64,000 nucleotides of DNA from Marinibium conchae (GCF_015595035.1 NZ_JADNRN010000003.1:680325-744324), one strand, 5' to 3'; numbered from the stretch's first letter, positions 28,956-41,872 are shown. A program made the numbers and translations. The notes: generated by a model from the sequence alone, not told the origin.

Positions 28956-29466
28956 GACCTGATCTCTACTTGTTTCAAATTAATAATGGAGCGCTTTAGA
29001 AATTGCTGAGTTAGTAACTGCTCGTAGCAATTCGTAAAGTATGCTCTGAAATGGACGCGGAATATTAGAGATCATTATTTACTTTGTCAACGATTATCTG
29101 CTCTAGATCATTAAAAATAAGGCTTTCAGTTGAATTTGGTCATTACAAATTGCGAATTGTGCATAAATTGTCAGTAAGTGCTAGATTTATCCACAATTCG
29201 AGACTGAAATTTATACACCTTGGCACAATTAATGCGTTAATTTTGCTTTGGTAGGGCTAAAAATCCATAAAGATGATGATTTTCATCAGGTTATCCCCAG
29301 ATAAAATTTATATATAACAACAAGATAGTAGTAATGGCCATTTTAGACTCAAAAAAACTATTAGAAAATGCATTTAGCTGTGGATAAATAGGCGCATATG
29401 CCATATTCTAGTCGCCCTTTTTCGAAAGGTGATTAGAATTTTATTGCACGTCAGGGAGTAGTTACA
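28956..29466. promoter_or_regulatory. rpmH-dnaA divergent control region with DnaA boxes
   Basis: No gene is seen. DnaA boxes TTATCCACA are at 29187-29195 and, on the minus strand, 29379-29387; near matches are TTATACACC at 29211-29219 and TTATCCCCA at 29291-29299. They fit autoregulation of dnaA; a second origin-like function cannot be excluded. Confidence 0.7.
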
Positions 29467-31275
29467 TTGAGCATCAATTGGGATCATTGTTTAGACGCTT
29501 TGAAAGAAGAACTTCCGTCTGAGCAATTCAACATGTGGCTAAAACCGCTTGGCGTCGAATTCACAGGGGATGCATTGCACCTGTTTGCAACCAATCATTT
29601 TGTACTTGATTGGGTGCGTGATAAATATCATGGTCTTATTACCGAAACACTTAAGTCTTTATATGGAGAGGATGCACCTAGCCTTGTCATTACGGTTCGC
29701 GCTCCTAGGCAGGCTAATACACCTTTCGGCTCACAAGTCAGTGGTGGGCAGCACGCTAGCAGTGGTCAATACGACAACCGGTCGCATGATGCCAATACGA
29801 ACAGGCTTAACCCTCAGGGTCAGGTTGCTAGTGGGTCAGCTCATCATCAAGGCAATGCACAGGCTAATGGTCAAGGCCATGCAGCGAATCAGAAAAATTT
29901 GGCTAATCATGCTACTTCTTCGAGCAGCAATTCAGGCATTAACAAGGGAAGTATTCCTAATGTAAGTGTAGATGATGCTACTAATAGGAATAGACATTCT
30001 TCAGGTGCTCATAGTCACGCAGAAATGCAGGTTGAGTCGAACCCTTTTTTAAATAAGCATCATGCGGGCCGTGAAAGCAATCATTCAAATGTGAATACAA
30101 GTGGGCAGGTAAGTACTAATAGTGTACCGAATGGCGATTTTAGTTTCTCTCAAAATCAGCAGCATGTTTCGCATGAACATCAGGTCAACCAAAATGGTGT
30201 TCAGCATTTTCAGGAAGGTGTCGCTAGGGCACCTATACCACTCTCAGACGATCATAAAAGCAACGTCAATCCTGATTACACTTTCGATAATTTTGTTGAA
30301 GGTAAATCAAACCAATATGCGCGTGCTGCTGCAATACAGGTTGCAAATAATCCTGGTAAATCCTACAACCCTCTTTTTCTGTACGGCGGAACGGGTTTAG
30401 GAAAAACACATCTTACTCAAGCGGTAGGCAATGGCATTCTCGCGAACAAGCCTGATGCGAAAATCGTATATATGCACAGTGAACGCTTTGTACAAGACAT
30501 GGTAAAGGCTCTGCAGAATAATGCCATTGAAGAGTTTAAACGGTTTTATCGTTCGGTCGATGCTTTGTTAATTGACGACATTCAATTTTTTGCCAATAAA
30601 GATAGGTCACAGGAAGAGTTTTTCCACACTTTTAACGCTCTATTAGAAGGCAATCAACAGATTATTCTCACATCAGATCGCTATCCTAAAGAGATAGACG
30701 GCGTAGAAGATCGTTTAAAGTCTCGTTTTGGCTGGGGGCTTACGGTCATAATTGAGCCTCCTGAGTTAGAAACTAGAGTAGCAATATTAATGCGAAAGGC
30801 GCTTGAGTTTAATATTCATTTGCCAAATGAAGTTGCGTTCTTCATGGCGAAGCGCTTGCGTTCAAACGTCCGAGAGTTGGAAGGTGCATTGAATAGAGTC
30901 ATTGCTAATGCAAATTTTTCGGGTCGTCCAATCACTATCGATTTTGTTCGCGATGCGCTACGTGATTTACTTGCCTTACAGGACAAGTTAGTTACTATTG
31001 ATAACATACAAAAAACAGTTGCCGATTATTATAAAATCAAAGTTGCTGATATACTTTCGAAAAGACGCAGCAGAAGTGTTGCTCGGCCGCGTCAAGTTGC
31101 GATGGCATTAGCGAAGGAATTAACAAATCACAGCTTACCAGAGATTGGAAATGCCTTTGGAGGGCGTGACCATACAACTGTCATTCATGCGGTAAGAAAA
31201 GTTGATCAGTTACGCAATGAAAGTCATGATATAAAAGAAGACTATAAAAACCTAATTCGTACGCTTTCTTCATAA
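29467..31275 (+). CDS. dnaA: Chromosomal replication initiator DnaA
   Basis: This 602-residue AAA+ initiator has domain I (residues 1-82) and an expanded domain II (about 84-267), rich in Asn, Gln, His, Ser and Gly. Domain III has P-loop GGTGLGKT near 306 and Walker B LIDDIQF; domain IV has the DnaA-box-binding motif [11 protein letters not shown] near 575. E. coli DnaA is 467 residues, and nearly all the surplus is in the linker. The TTG start (29467) has GGGAG 8 nt upstream. It leads the dnaA-dnaN-recF-gyrB block. Confidence 0.98.
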   Translation: MSINWDHCLDALKEELPSEQFNMWLKPLGVEFTGDALHLFATNHFVLDWVRDKYHGLITETLKSLYGEDAPSLVITVRAPRQANTPFGSQVSGGQHASSGQYDNRSHDANTNRLNPQGQVASGSAHHQGNAQANGQGHAANQKNLANHATSSSSNSGINKGSIPNVSVDDATNRNRHSSGAHSHAEMQVESNPFLNKHHAGRESNHSNVNTSGQVSTNSVPNGDFSFSQNQQHVSHEHQVNQNGVQHFQEGVARAPIPLSDDHKSNVNPDYTFDNFVEGKSNQYARAAAIQVANNPGKSYNPLFLYGGTGLGKTHLTQAVGNGILANKPDAKIVYMHSERFVQDMVKALQNNAIEEFKRFYRSVDALLIDDIQFFANKDRSQEEFFHTFNALLEGNQQIILTSDRYPKEIDGVEDRLKSRFGWGLTVIIEPPELETRVAILMRKALEFNIHLPNEVAFFMAKRLRSNVRELEGALNRVIANANFSGRPITIDFVRDALRDLLALQDKLVTIDNIQKTVADYYKIKVADILSKRRSRSVARPRQVAMALAKELTNHSLPEIGNAFGGRDHTTVIHAVRKVDQLRNESHDIKEDYKNLIRTLSS

Positions 31276-31296
31276 TAATTTTAACGAGAAGACAAA

Positions 31297-32400
31297 ATGA
31301 AATTTACTATTAGCCGGGAAGGCTTTCTACAGCCACTTCAACTTGTTTCTGGTGCAGTTGAACGCCGTCATACTTTACCGATATTATCCAACGTACTTAT
31401 AAAGGTGAGTGAGGGTACACTATGGCTGACTGGTACTGATTTAGAGGTTGAGTTAATTTCGAGTGTTAAATTGTCAGGGTCGTTTACTGATGGCGAGATA
31501 ACTGTTCCCGCAAAAAAATTAGTCGATATCATTCGTGGTCTTAGCGACGATAGTAGTATTATTTTTGAGGTAGAAGAGAACAAAGCGATTATCAAGTCAG
31601 GGAGAGGTAAGTACACCTTATCAACCTTGTCTGCGAATGATTATCCGAATCTAGAAGATTGGGATGGCGAAGTAGAGTTTGAGGTAAAACAGTCAGACTT
31701 AAAAAATCTAATCGAACGTGTTCATTTTTCGATGGCCCAGCAAGACGTACGCTACTATCTCAATGGCATGAGTTTAGAAACTGAAGAACACTTAGTACGT
31801 ACAGTTGCTACCGACGGTCACCGCCTAGCGCTTTCCACCCTAACCTATGAGGCGGCATCGCTTCCGGCTCGTCAGGTGATAATTCCAAGAAAGGGTGTGC
31901 TTGAAATCATCCGTTTGATTGAAGACAACGATACATTGGTTAAAGTGCAAATTGGTAGCAACCACATACGGATTTACTCATCTGCTTTTATCTTCACTAG
32001 CAAGTTGGTTGACGGTCGTTTTCCCGATTATCGTCGAGTGCTGCCGAAGGAGTCAGATAAGGCCGTTTGGTCTTCCCGCGATCTGTTGAAGGCTGCGTTC
32101 TCTCGCGCCATGATACTCTCTAATGAGAAGTTTAAAGGTGTGCGACTTAACCTAGTGTCTGGCGAGTTAAAGATAACAGCAAATAACCCTGAGCAAGAGC
32201 AGGCTGAAGAAGTCGTTGATGTTAACTACGACGGTGGTGATTTGGAAATTGGCTTTAACGTTGCCTATTTGATCGACGTTATGAATGTACTTCAATCCGA
32301 AAACGTTGTATTTAATTTGTCTGATGCAAACGCTAGTGCACTCATACATGCTGAAGGTGATGAGTCTGCTTTGTACGTTATCATGCCTATGCGCCTGTAG
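31297..32400 (+). CDS. dnaN: DNA polymerase III beta sliding clamp
   Basis: This 367-residue protein has three clamp domains, with N-terminus MKFTISREGFLQPLQLVSG and C-terminal YVIMPMRL; the C-terminal VMPMRL motif is highly conserved. It tethers Pol III to DNA. It lies 21 bp after dnaA with GAGAAG upstream. Confidence 0.98.
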   Translation: MKFTISREGFLQPLQLVSGAVERRHTLPILSNVLIKVSEGTLWLTGTDLEVELISSVKLSGSFTDGEITVPAKKLVDIIRGLSDDSSIIFEVEENKAIIKSGRGKYTLSTLSANDYPNLEDWDGEVEFEVKQSDLKNLIERVHFSMAQQDVRYYLNGMSLETEEHLVRTVATDGHRLALSTLTYEAASLPARQVIIPRKGVLEIIRLIEDNDTLVKVQIGSNHIRIYSSAFIFTSKLVDGRFPDYRRVLPKESDKAVWSSRDLLKAAFSRAMILSNEKFKGVRLNLVSGELKITANNPEQEQAEEVVDVNYDGGDLEIGFNVAYLIDVMNVLQSENVVFNLSDANASALIHAEGDESALYVIMPMRL

Positions 32401-32425
32401 GTAATAGTGCTTTAGCATATATTTA

Positions 32426-33526
32426 ATGCACCTCTCTTTTTTGCAACTTGCTCATTTTAGAAATCTGGAGCAAGTTGCTTTCACTCCTTGTAATTCACTC
32501 AATATCATTCACGGTTTTAATGGTGCTGGAAAGTCCTCTGTGTTGGAGGCTATCCATCTATTGGGTTTCGGTCGATCTTTTCGTACTAGTAGACAAAACT
32601 CTGTGGTTCAACACGGTAAAGTAACAGCGACAGTATTTAGTAAACTAGTAGACGATAATGGTGATGAAAATCGTATTGGTTGCTCGCGACATAAATCAGA
32701 TGGTTTTGAGTTTAGTCTCAATGGAGACCGCACTAGGAAGTTGTCTGAAGTTGTTCGGAAAATTCCGATGCAGATCTTCACGCCACAGAGCAGTGATCTG
32801 ATCATTGGTTCTCCTCTGTTACGAAGACGATTTGTCGATTGGGCCTTGTTCCACGTGGAACAAAATTTTGCGAATATTAATTCGGCATACACCAAGACAC
32901 TCAGTCAAAGAAATGCATTGCTGAGAATACACGCAAATGAAAATTCTTCACCAGACCCTCAGCAGATGAATTATTGGACTGAGGCCTTGGTCCGGTATGG
33001 TAATATGATTTCTGAAGCAAGAGAGGGCTATTTGGATGCAATTAATTCGCAAGTTGTTGCACTTTATAAGCAATTTATGCCTGAGTTCAAAGTAGAACTA
33101 AGGTATACTAGTGGTTGGGAAAAGGGACGTAATTTCAATGATGCGTTGAAGGATAAATACAAACGTGATTTGCAATACGGATACACCACAGTCGGGCCCC
33201 ACAAAGCAGATATAAAATTCACAGTGAATGGCTTTAGTGCCGCTGAAAATTTATCTCGAGGCCAACTAAGAATACTAGTGTCCATATTGCAAATTGCGCA
33301 AATGAAAATGTTTTCAGAACTTAGCAATAAGTCTACGATTTATTTGGTTGACGATATTGCCGCTGAACTCGATGAAAAAACACGGGAATATTTTTTGGAT
33401 TTGATATTGGAAACTGGAACTCAAGTGTTCGTGACCGCTATTGAACCTTCGCAATTCAACTTCACAAATAAATATAATGATAAAAAAGTGTTTCACGTGG
33501 AACATGACCAAGTGAACGAGGAGTAA
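32426..33526 (+). CDS. recF: DNA replication and repair protein RecF
   Basis: This 366-residue SMC-like ATPase has P-loop GFNGAGKSS at 30-38, signature LSRGQ and Walker B VDDIAAELD near the C-terminus. It loads RecA at gaps with RecO and RecR. Two parS-like sites lie inside the gene. Confidence 0.97.
   Translation: MHLSFLQLAHFRNLEQVAFTPCNSLNIIHGFNGAGKSSVLEAIHLLGFGRSFRTSRQNSVVQHGKVTATVFSKLVDDNGDENRIGCSRHKSDGFEFSLNGDRTRKLSEVVRKIPMQIFTPQSSDLIIGSPLLRRRFVDWALFHVEQNFANINSAYTKTLSQRNALLRIHANENSSPDPQQMNYWTEALVRYGNMISEAREGYLDAINSQVVALYKQFMPEFKVELRYTSGWEKGRNFNDALKDKYKRDLQYGYTTVGPHKADIKFTVNGFSAAENLSRGQLRILVSILQIAQMKMFSELSNKSTIYLVDDIAAELDEKTREYFLDLILETGTQVFVTAIEPSQFNFTNKYNDKKVFHVEHDQVNEE
32847..32862. 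promoter_or_regulatory. parS site within recF
   Basis: TGTTCCACGTGGAACA is a perfect 16-bp palindrome, one symmetric change from the consensus parS. Confidence 0.85.
33489..33504. promoter_or_regulatory. parS site at the 3' end of recF
   Basis: TGTTTCACGTGGAACA has one mismatch to the consensus TGTTTCACGTGAAACA. Confidence 0.88.
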
Positions 33527-35944
<2,418 letters not shown>

Positions 35945-35978
35945 TTAGTTTGAGCTAGAAAGAAATAATTACACCAAC

Positions 35979-36009
35979 AAAAAAGGAGCTTATTAACGCT
36001 CCTTTTTTT
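35979..36009. terminator. Bidirectional terminator between gyrB and a lipoprotein gene
   Basis: AAAAAAGGAGC, 8-base loop, GCTCCTTTTTTT, between convergent genes. Confidence 0.9.
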
Positions 36010-36080
36010 ATCTATATTGTCGCGCCCTAGAATATATTCACGGGCATATTTTTAAGCTTCGTAAACTTTAGGAAGTGGCC

Positions 36081-36542
36081 CTAGTTCTGAGCTCGTTTAA
36101 TAACGAGTTCAGGTTCGCTATTGTCAGAAATATCAAAAATAAAGGTGAATAGGCCAGTTTCTGCAGGTACAAACTTTACATTCTGACTGGTATCTTCACA
36201 CGCCAATTCGACTTTTTCATATAAATCAATCGCTTGTGATTCATACTCAAAGCCGCAGCTCAGCCTTGGCGACCAATCAGCATCGGCAATTTTAAAATCG
36301 TAGGGCTGGCCATCAGCTATCAGTTCAATTGTAAGCTCATAAGTACTTGGATCTACTTTGACAAACTTAAATTGCTCGCTAGCTTCCCACCAACTTATCG
36401 TACCGCGCAAATACATGTCTTGATAATCACGCGTTTCTTCAAAATTAATTAGGTCTAAACCTGTCGTAGATGTGCAAGCGCCCAAACCGACTACACTTAC
36501 GAACAATGCAATTTTTGCGACCCTAGCGCCGTGCCTCTTCAT
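36081..36542 (-). CDS. Putative lipoprotein of unknown function
   Basis: About 153 residues from ATG 36542 (a GTG at 36554 is too close to AAGAAG to be used). The signal peptide has a basic start and lipobox LGAC. The mature domain of about 125 residues has a repeated beta character (YELTIELIADGQPYDFKIADADWS), reminiscent of carbohydrate-binding modules of the pullulanase-associated kind, which is only a structural impression. It lies 25 bp after glyS on the same strand. Confidence 0.75.
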   Translation of the reverse strand: MKRHGARVAKIALFVSVVGLGACTSTTGLDLINFEETRDYQDMYLRGTISWWEASEQFKFVKVDPSTYELTIELIADGQPYDFKIADADWSPRLSCGFEYESQAIDLYEKVELACEDTSQNVKFVPAETGLFTFIFDISDNSEPELVIKRAQN

Positions 36543-36566
36543 ACTACTATGCACCTTCTTGCCTCT

Positions 36567-38660
36567 TTAAACTGAAATCAATGAAACATCGGCTACAGAT
36601 AGGAAAAGTTGTCTTGCCTTACCCACTAACGCAACCCTATTTGCCTTAACGCGCTCATCCTCAGCCATTATCATGACGTCGTCAAAGAAAACATTGAGAG
36701 GCGTTTTAAGCACGCTTAAAGACTCGAGTGTCTTGCTATAGTCGAGTGTTTGAGAAAAACGCGCTACGGTCTTCTCAGCGTCTCGCAAGCAATCGTATAA
36801 TGCAGTCTCTGCCGATTCACTAAAGAGTCTACTATCTATATCAGGTAGCCTATGCAACTCAATATTGTTTTTATTCAGTATGTTGGCAACGCGTTTGTTC
36901 GCGGCAACCAAATCTGAAGCGCTATCCAATGCTTTGAAGTCGTTTACTGCTCTAATTCTTGCATCAACGTCAACTGCGGTCGAACAACCTTGCGACATTG
37001 CCGCACTTACCACATCTCCTGAGATACCTTGGTCATGATAAAGCGGTCTGAAACGATCTAACAGAAAGCTAAATACTTGCTCGGATGTGTCACTGTTAGA
37101 TAATTTTGAACCGTAGATATTTACCACCGCTGAAATTAGGTCTTGAAGATTAAGTGAAAGCTTGTTTTCTACTAAGATCCTTAACATACCAATCGCGGAA
37201 CGTCGCAACGCAAACGGGTCTTTGTCACCCTTAGGAAGTTTACCAATACCAAATATGCCGACTAAAGTATCGAGCTTTTCTGCTAGTGCAAGCATGGTAC
37301 CCGTCTCCGTGCTCGGCAGGTTGTCACCTGCAAAGCGAGGTAAATATTGCTCCTCGATAGCTTTGGCCACCTGTTGGTTTTCACCATCATGAATGGCGTA
37401 ATGATAGCCCATAATACCTTGTACACTTGGAAACTCCATGACCATATCAGACAAAAGATCAGCTTTTGCAAGTTGCGCAGCTCTCACAGCATCTTTGCTA
37501 TTGTGGCCAAGTGATTCAGCAAGATACTGCACTATCTTAACTAAGCGCTCCGTTTTATCTGCAACAGTACCCAGGTCTTTTTGAAATAATACCGAACCTA
37601 ATTTATCAGCCTTGCTCTCTAAAGTTGTCTTTTTGTCGGTGTCAAAAAAGAACTTCGCGTCTGCAAGGCGAGGGCGTATCACCTTCTCATTTCCATGAAT
37701 TACCTGACTTGGATCTTTGCTTTCAATATTGGAAACGAACAAAAACTGACTAGAGAGTTCGCCGGACTCATCCAAAAGCGGCACATACTTCTGATCGTCC
37801 TTCATTGTATAAATGAGCGCTTCCTTTGGTACTTCTAAGAAATCAACATCGAATCTAGCATCCAGAATAACTGGCCACTCAACTAATGACGAAATTTCTT
37901 CCAATAGGGCAAGATCAAAGTCGGCTTGAAGGCCTAACTCAGCAGCTCTTTTGTTCAAACCAGCCTGAATAAGATCAACACGTTCTTTGTAGTCAGCGAT
38001 AACAAACTGCTTACGAAGCTCGGATGCATAGTCATTAGCATGCCCAAGCGTGAAACGGTGATCGCCGTGGAAACGGTGACCAGAGAGCTGATTTCCGGAA
38101 TTTAGACCAAGTAACGCTAACTTTATTATACGAGCACCGAACATGACGGTGAAAGTATGCACAGGGCGAATGAACTCTGCAGAAGAACTGCCCCAGCGCA
38201 TCGCTTTTGGGATTGGTAGCTTTTTAATTGTCTGATTAATAACATCTTGCAATACATCGTCTAATTTTTTGCCCTTCACATCCGCGACGTGCAATAGCCA
38301 CTCGCCTTTGTCGGTCTTTAGTCGTTGCGCTTGGTCAACATCGATTCCGTTTCCACGAGCCCAACCCATAGCCGCTTTTGTAGGATTACCATCTGCATCA
38401 AAGGCAGCTGAAACCGATGGCCCGCGCTTTTCAATCTTCGAGTCCGCTTGCTGTGATTCACAATCAACGATGCTCACAGCAAGTCTGCGAGGTGCAGCAA
38501 AAGACTTAACACTGCTAAATGAGAAACCCGCTTTAGACAGCTCATCACTGATATTTTGAGTAAAACTATCTGACAGCTTCTTTAATGCTTTTGGTGGCAA
38601 CTCTTCGGTTCCCAACTCAATGAGCAAAGTATCGGTAACAATATTAGTAGCACTAGTCAC
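36567..38660 (-). CDS. glyS: Glycyl-tRNA synthetase beta subunit
   Basis: This 697-residue tRNA-binding subunit of the alpha2beta2 enzyme has LLIELGTEELPPKAL at the start, APRRLAV near 60 and the DPFALRRSAIGMLRIL segment near 485. It is separated from glyQ by two bases. Confidence 0.97.
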   Translation of the reverse strand: MTSATNIVTDTLLIELGTEELPPKALKKLSDSFTQNISDELSKAGFSFSSVKSFAAPRRLAVSIVDCESQQADSKIEKRGPSVSAAFDADGNPTKAAMGWARGNGIDVDQAQRLKTDKGEWLLHVADVKGKKLDDVLQDVINQTIKKLPIPKAMRWGSSSAEFIRPVHTFTVMFGARIIKLALLGLNSGNQLSGHRFHGDHRFTLGHANDYASELRKQFVIADYKERVDLIQAGLNKRAAELGLQADFDLALLEEISSLVEWPVILDARFDVDFLEVPKEALIYTMKDDQKYVPLLDESGELSSQFLFVSNIESKDPSQVIHGNEKVIRPRLADAKFFFDTDKKTTLESKADKLGSVLFQKDLGTVADKTERLVKIVQYLAESLGHNSKDAVRAAQLAKADLLSDMVMEFPSVQGIMGYHYAIHDGENQQVAKAIEEQYLPRFAGDNLPSTETGTMLALAEKLDTLVGIFGIGKLPKGDKDPFALRRSAIGMLRILVENKLSLNLQDLISAVVNIYGSKLSNSDTSEQVFSFLLDRFRPLYHDQGISGDVVSAAMSQGCSTAVDVDARIRAVNDFKALDSASDLVAANKRVANILNKNNIELHRLPDIDSRLFSESAETALYDCLRDAEKTVARFSQTLDYSKTLESLSVLKTPLNVFFDDVMIMAEDERVKANRVALVGKARQLFLSVADVSLISV

Positions 38661-38662
38661 AA

Positions 38663-39583
38663 TTAAGCCTCCTGCGTTGCGTTGGTATTAACACACAAAG
38701 GAAAGCCAAGCGCTTCTCGAGAAGCATAGTACACTTCGGCACAAGCTTTCGATAACGTTCTAACTCGCAAAATGTAACGTTGACGTTCTGTGACTGAAAT
38801 AGCGTGCCTAGCATCGAGTAAATTAAATGCATGAGAAGCTTTCATCACCTGCTCATACGCAGGCAATGCGAGCTTTTCTTCAATCATCTTGGCACTAGCC
38901 TTTTCGCATTCATCGAAAGTGTTAAATAAAAACTCAATATCAGCATGTTCAAAGTTATAAGCAGACTGCTCAATCTCATTTTGCAAAAATACGTCGCCAT
39001 AGGTAACTTTACCCAATGGGCCATCAGTCCATACGAGATCATAAATACTATCAACGCCCTGAATATACATAGCTAAGCGTTCTAGCCCATAGGTAATTTC
39101 TCCTGTGACTGGCTTGCACTCTAAGCCACCCACCTGCTGAAAATAAGTAAACTGCGTGACTTCCATACCGTTTAACCATACTTCCCAGCCCAATCCCCAT
39201 GCGCCGAGAGTCGGTGACTCCCAATTGTCTTCGACAAAACGGATGTCATGAACAAGCGGGTCGAAGCCCAACATCTCAAGAGAGCCTAGATAAAGCTCTT
39301 GAATGTTACTCGGAGAGGGCTTAAGCATGACTTGAAACTGATAGTAGTGTTGCAGCCTGTTAGGGTTTTCGCCGTAGCGACCATCGGTCGGGCGACGGCA
39401 GGGCTGCACGTAAGCACTATTGATTGGCTCTGGGCCCAAGGAACGTAGGAAGGTCATTGGATGGAAAGTACCTGCTCCTACTTCCATGTCTAGAGGCTGA
39501 ATAATGACGCATCCTTTAGATGCCCAGTAGTCTTGCAACGCTAAAATTAAGCCTTGAAAAGTCTTACTATCGTATTTCTGCAT
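38663..39583 (-). CDS. glyQ: Glycyl-tRNA synthetase alpha subunit
   Basis: This 306-residue class II catalytic subunit has [17 protein letters not shown] start and the motif [18 protein letters not shown]. It activates glycine and works with GlyS. It is first gene of the glyQS pair. Confidence 0.98.
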   Translation of the reverse strand: MQKYDSKTFQGLILALQDYWASKGCVIIQPLDMEVGAGTFHPMTFLRSLGPEPINSAYVQPCRRPTDGRYGENPNRLQHYYQFQVMLKPSPSNIQELYLGSLEMLGFDPLVHDIRFVEDNWESPTLGAWGLGWEVWLNGMEVTQFTYFQQVGGLECKPVTGEITYGLERLAMYIQGVDSIYDLVWTDGPLGKVTYGDVFLQNEIEQSAYNFEHADIEFLFNTFDECEKASAKMIEEKLALPAYEQVMKASHAFNLLDARHAISVTERQRYILRVRTLSKACAEVYYASREALGFPLCVNTNATQEA

Positions 39584-39738
39584 GAGTGCTTGTTTCTTCT
39601 TTCTTTACTGATGAATGTGATGAGAGCACTCAGGCTTAAAAAGCACAGAGCACCCAATGATGATACGTAGTATAACGTCTAGCGCGGGGAAATGGTAACC
39701 CTGTACTGAGTAAAAAGACCTTGATTATGAGATATCCC

Positions 39739-40182
39739 TTAAACCTTGAATTCTCTTAGTAATACAAGCTCTTGTTGGATAGCTGATTCGGCTTCACTCT
39801 CTAGTTGTTGGCGCTCTTTGTCTTGTGCTCTACGTTCCTTTTTGCTCAGCGCGTTCCTTGCTTCATGGGTGGGGAACTTTCTGACACCGTCGAACAACTT
39901 ATGAATAGCTGGGTAATGCTCAGAGTAATCAGGAATGTTTTCAATTGGCAGTGCTTCTAGAAGCCGACAAATCCGAATCGCTCCCTCGGAGTAGTCGCAC
40001 TGTTGCTGTTGCATAGCAAAAGCAATAGTTTGAATACTATCAACCATGCTGGTAATGCGTTTATTTCTTGCATTAAGTTGTCGCTGGTTTTGTTGCTTTA
40101 ATAAAAACAATAGCTTGCCAGCATATATACCTAGAGCAACTATAATAGTTGCTGCCAATAGCCAAAGAATAATTTCAGTCAT
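39739..40182 (-). CDS. DUF2489-type membrane-anchored protein
   Basis: This 147-residue protein has one N-terminal transmembrane helix (about residues 3-28) and a charged helical remainder (RNKRITSMVDSIQTIAFAMQ). The pattern fits the DUF2489 family, which often sits next to yihI. No biochemical role is known to me. It lies 8 bp after yihI. Confidence 0.7.
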   Translation of the reverse strand: MTEIILWLLAATIIVALGIYAGKLLFLLKQQNQRQLNARNKRITSMVDSIQTIAFAMQQQQCDYSEGAIRICRLLEALPIENIPDYSEHYPAIHKLFDGVRKFPTHEARNALSKKERRAQDKERQQLESEAESAIQQELVLLREFKV

Positions 40183-40190
40183 TATTTTGC

Positions 40191-40679
40191 TTAGTCTATG
40201 AAGTCGTCCATACTAATTGCGTCTAAACCCGAAAGAGGATCATTTTCGTCTTCAGTATTACTGACAGCTATGCCGAGTAAACCGCATAAAACCTTATGAC
40301 GAGCCAGAGTCGAATCCACATAGACCTTTTCGAGCTTAGTAAGCTTACCGGTTTCCGCTTTGTCTAGTAACGCTTGCAATTTTGTATCAGCCTCAATCGC
40401 ATTGAGCTCATCTTGAGGGCTATTATATTTTGCCTTTATCGTCTCTTGACTAGACTTGATATTTTTGTGGCGGAGCAAGTCTATAGGCTTTTTGCTACCT
40501 ATTCTTGGGTCGCTTTTAGTTCGACTGGTCTTTTCTTGTGCGCTTTCAACAACTGAATTACGGGTGCCTGGTTTATTACCTTTCTTCTTGCGCACGCGAT
40601 CTGATGGAGCTCGAACGATAGGGATCGACGATTTAGGTATACCAATCTGTCCTACCTTTCTGGATTTCTTTTTAGCCAT
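40191..40679 (-). CDS. yihI: Der GTPase-activating protein YihI
   Basis: This 162-residue protein has a very basic, disordered N-terminal half (MAKKKSRKVG, RVRKKKGNKPGTRN) and an acidic C-terminus ending LSGLDAISMDDFID. YihI stimulates Der GTPase during 50S ribosome assembly. Family assignment rests on this bipolar layout and the conserved core. Confidence 0.88.
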   Translation of the reverse strand: MAKKKSRKVGQIGIPKSSIPIVRAPSDRVRKKKGNKPGTRNSVVESAQEKTSRTKSDPRIGSKKPIDLLRHKNIKSSQETIKAKYNSPQDELNAIEADTKLQALLDKAETGKLTKLEKVYVDSTLARHKVLCGLLGIAVSNTEDENDPLSGLDAISMDDFID

Positions 40680-40924
40680 GATTTCCTCGAATAAATAACA
40701 AAGTGCTAAGCCTAAGCTTCGCTTGCTTTTATTATACCTGAGGAAGGCTAAGGATTTCCGATTAATAAAAAAATAATGTGAATGTTGGGAATTATTTTTG
40801 ACATGCTCGGTCTATATAAGGGTAGGTAGTTGATGAAAAAAAAATATCTACGTGTGTCCTAGTTGAGTGTGCAATCTAGTTCGTAAATAATTTACTTAGT
40901 CCCTAAATTATTTTGTTCTAGAAA
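40680..40924. other. Intergenic region upstream of yihI
   Basis: About 245 bp of AT-rich sequence, likely containing the yihI promoter (minus strand). No gene or RNA is recognised here. Confidence 0.5.
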
Positions 40925-41182
40925 GAAAAAAGGTGATAGCGCAAGCTATCACCTTGATTTAATGAGTGTCTAATGACACCTCTCCCGTATTAGCACTTCA
41001 TGTGCTTTTGTTGTTCATAATGTTATCTATCTCTTTTTATTGTTATTGACGATATGATAACGAACTTTGTTCTAGGTCTTCCTGACGCTTTATTATTCTG
41101 TACTCAGACTGCGACTTTGCTTTACCAGAGCGACTAAATCATAGTGGCTACAAACTTGGCATCACGCTGTTGCTCTGAAGAT
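40925..41182 (-). ncRNA. Candidate small RNA or leader transcript
   Basis: A minus-strand unit has a promoter-like TTGTAA (41211-41216), 16 bp, TATTAT (41189-41194), predicting a start near 41182. A strong terminator at 40929-40957 ends it. It is about 258 nt long and holds only a 6-codon ORF (MNNKST, 40998-41018) and a small GTGTC-ATTA-GACAC hairpin next to the terminator. No known family is recognised. It could also be a processed 3' tail of the cytochrome gene upstream. Confidence 0.4.
40929..40957 (-). terminator. Rho-independent terminator (minus strand)
   Basis: AAGGTGATAGC / GCTATCACCTT hairpin, followed on the minus strand by TTTTTTC. Confidence 0.88.
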
Positions 41183-41248
41183 GAGTAGATAATACGCTAA
41201 AAAAACTAATTTACAACTTTTTTACAAATAAAAAGTAACAAATTTTAA

Positions 41249-41872
41249 TTAGTGTAGTCCGCCCAGATACTTAGCTAAAGTTTCTATTTCTTCATCGCTC
41301 AATTTTGCAGCAATATCACGCATCATTCCGTTCATATCATTGTTTCTCGTGCCGTCACGGAACATTTTTAATTGAGAAATTGTATACTCGGCATGTTGCC
41401 CACTGATTACTGGGAAGCCAGCTAAGCCCATACCTTTTCCATCTGGACCATGACATGCAATGCACGCGGTAAGTCCTTTCTCAGCATCGCCGCCGCGATA
41501 AAGTTTTTCACCTGCTTCAATCACATCTTCAGGGGTGGTTCCTGCTTTCATGTCTTGGCTTGCAAAATACGCTGATAGGTCAGCGATATCTTGGTCAGAA
41601 AGTGCCGCTGCCATACCGTTCATTACCGCATTGTTACGACCTTCTTTGCCACCTGTGCGAGATGCAAGACGGAACTCCGTAAGCTGTTTAGCAAGGTATG
41701 CTTCATGTTGCCCTGCAATCTTCGGGTTCATCGCTATCATGCTGTTACCATCGGTACCGTGGCAGGCTGAACATGTAAGTGACTTCGCTTTCCCTGCTTC
41801 AGCATCGCCTTGTGCGAGAGTTGCTGATGACAATCCAAAAGTTAAACAAATAAGCAACGCTATTTTTTTCAT
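41249..41872 (-). CDS. Dihaem cytochrome c4
   Basis: This 207-residue protein has a signal peptide (residues 1-20, cleavage after LAQ or nearby). Two haem c motifs are CSACH (34-38) and CIACH (137-141), each followed by the family's GMAAALSD-type sequence. It is a periplasmic electron carrier to terminal oxidases. I chose ATG 41872 because a signal peptide begins there; the longer frame adds 33 unrelated residues. Confidence 0.94.
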   Translation of the reverse strand: MKKIALLICLTFGLSSATLAQGDAEAGKAKSLTCSACHGTDGNSMIAMNPKIAGQHEAYLAKQLTEFRLASRTGGKEGRNNAVMNGMAAALSDQDIADLSAYFASQDMKAGTTPEDVIEAGEKLYRGGDAEKGLTACIACHGPDGKGMGLAGFPVISGQHAEYTISQLKMFRDGTRNNDMNGMMRDIAAKLSDEEIETLAKYLGGLH

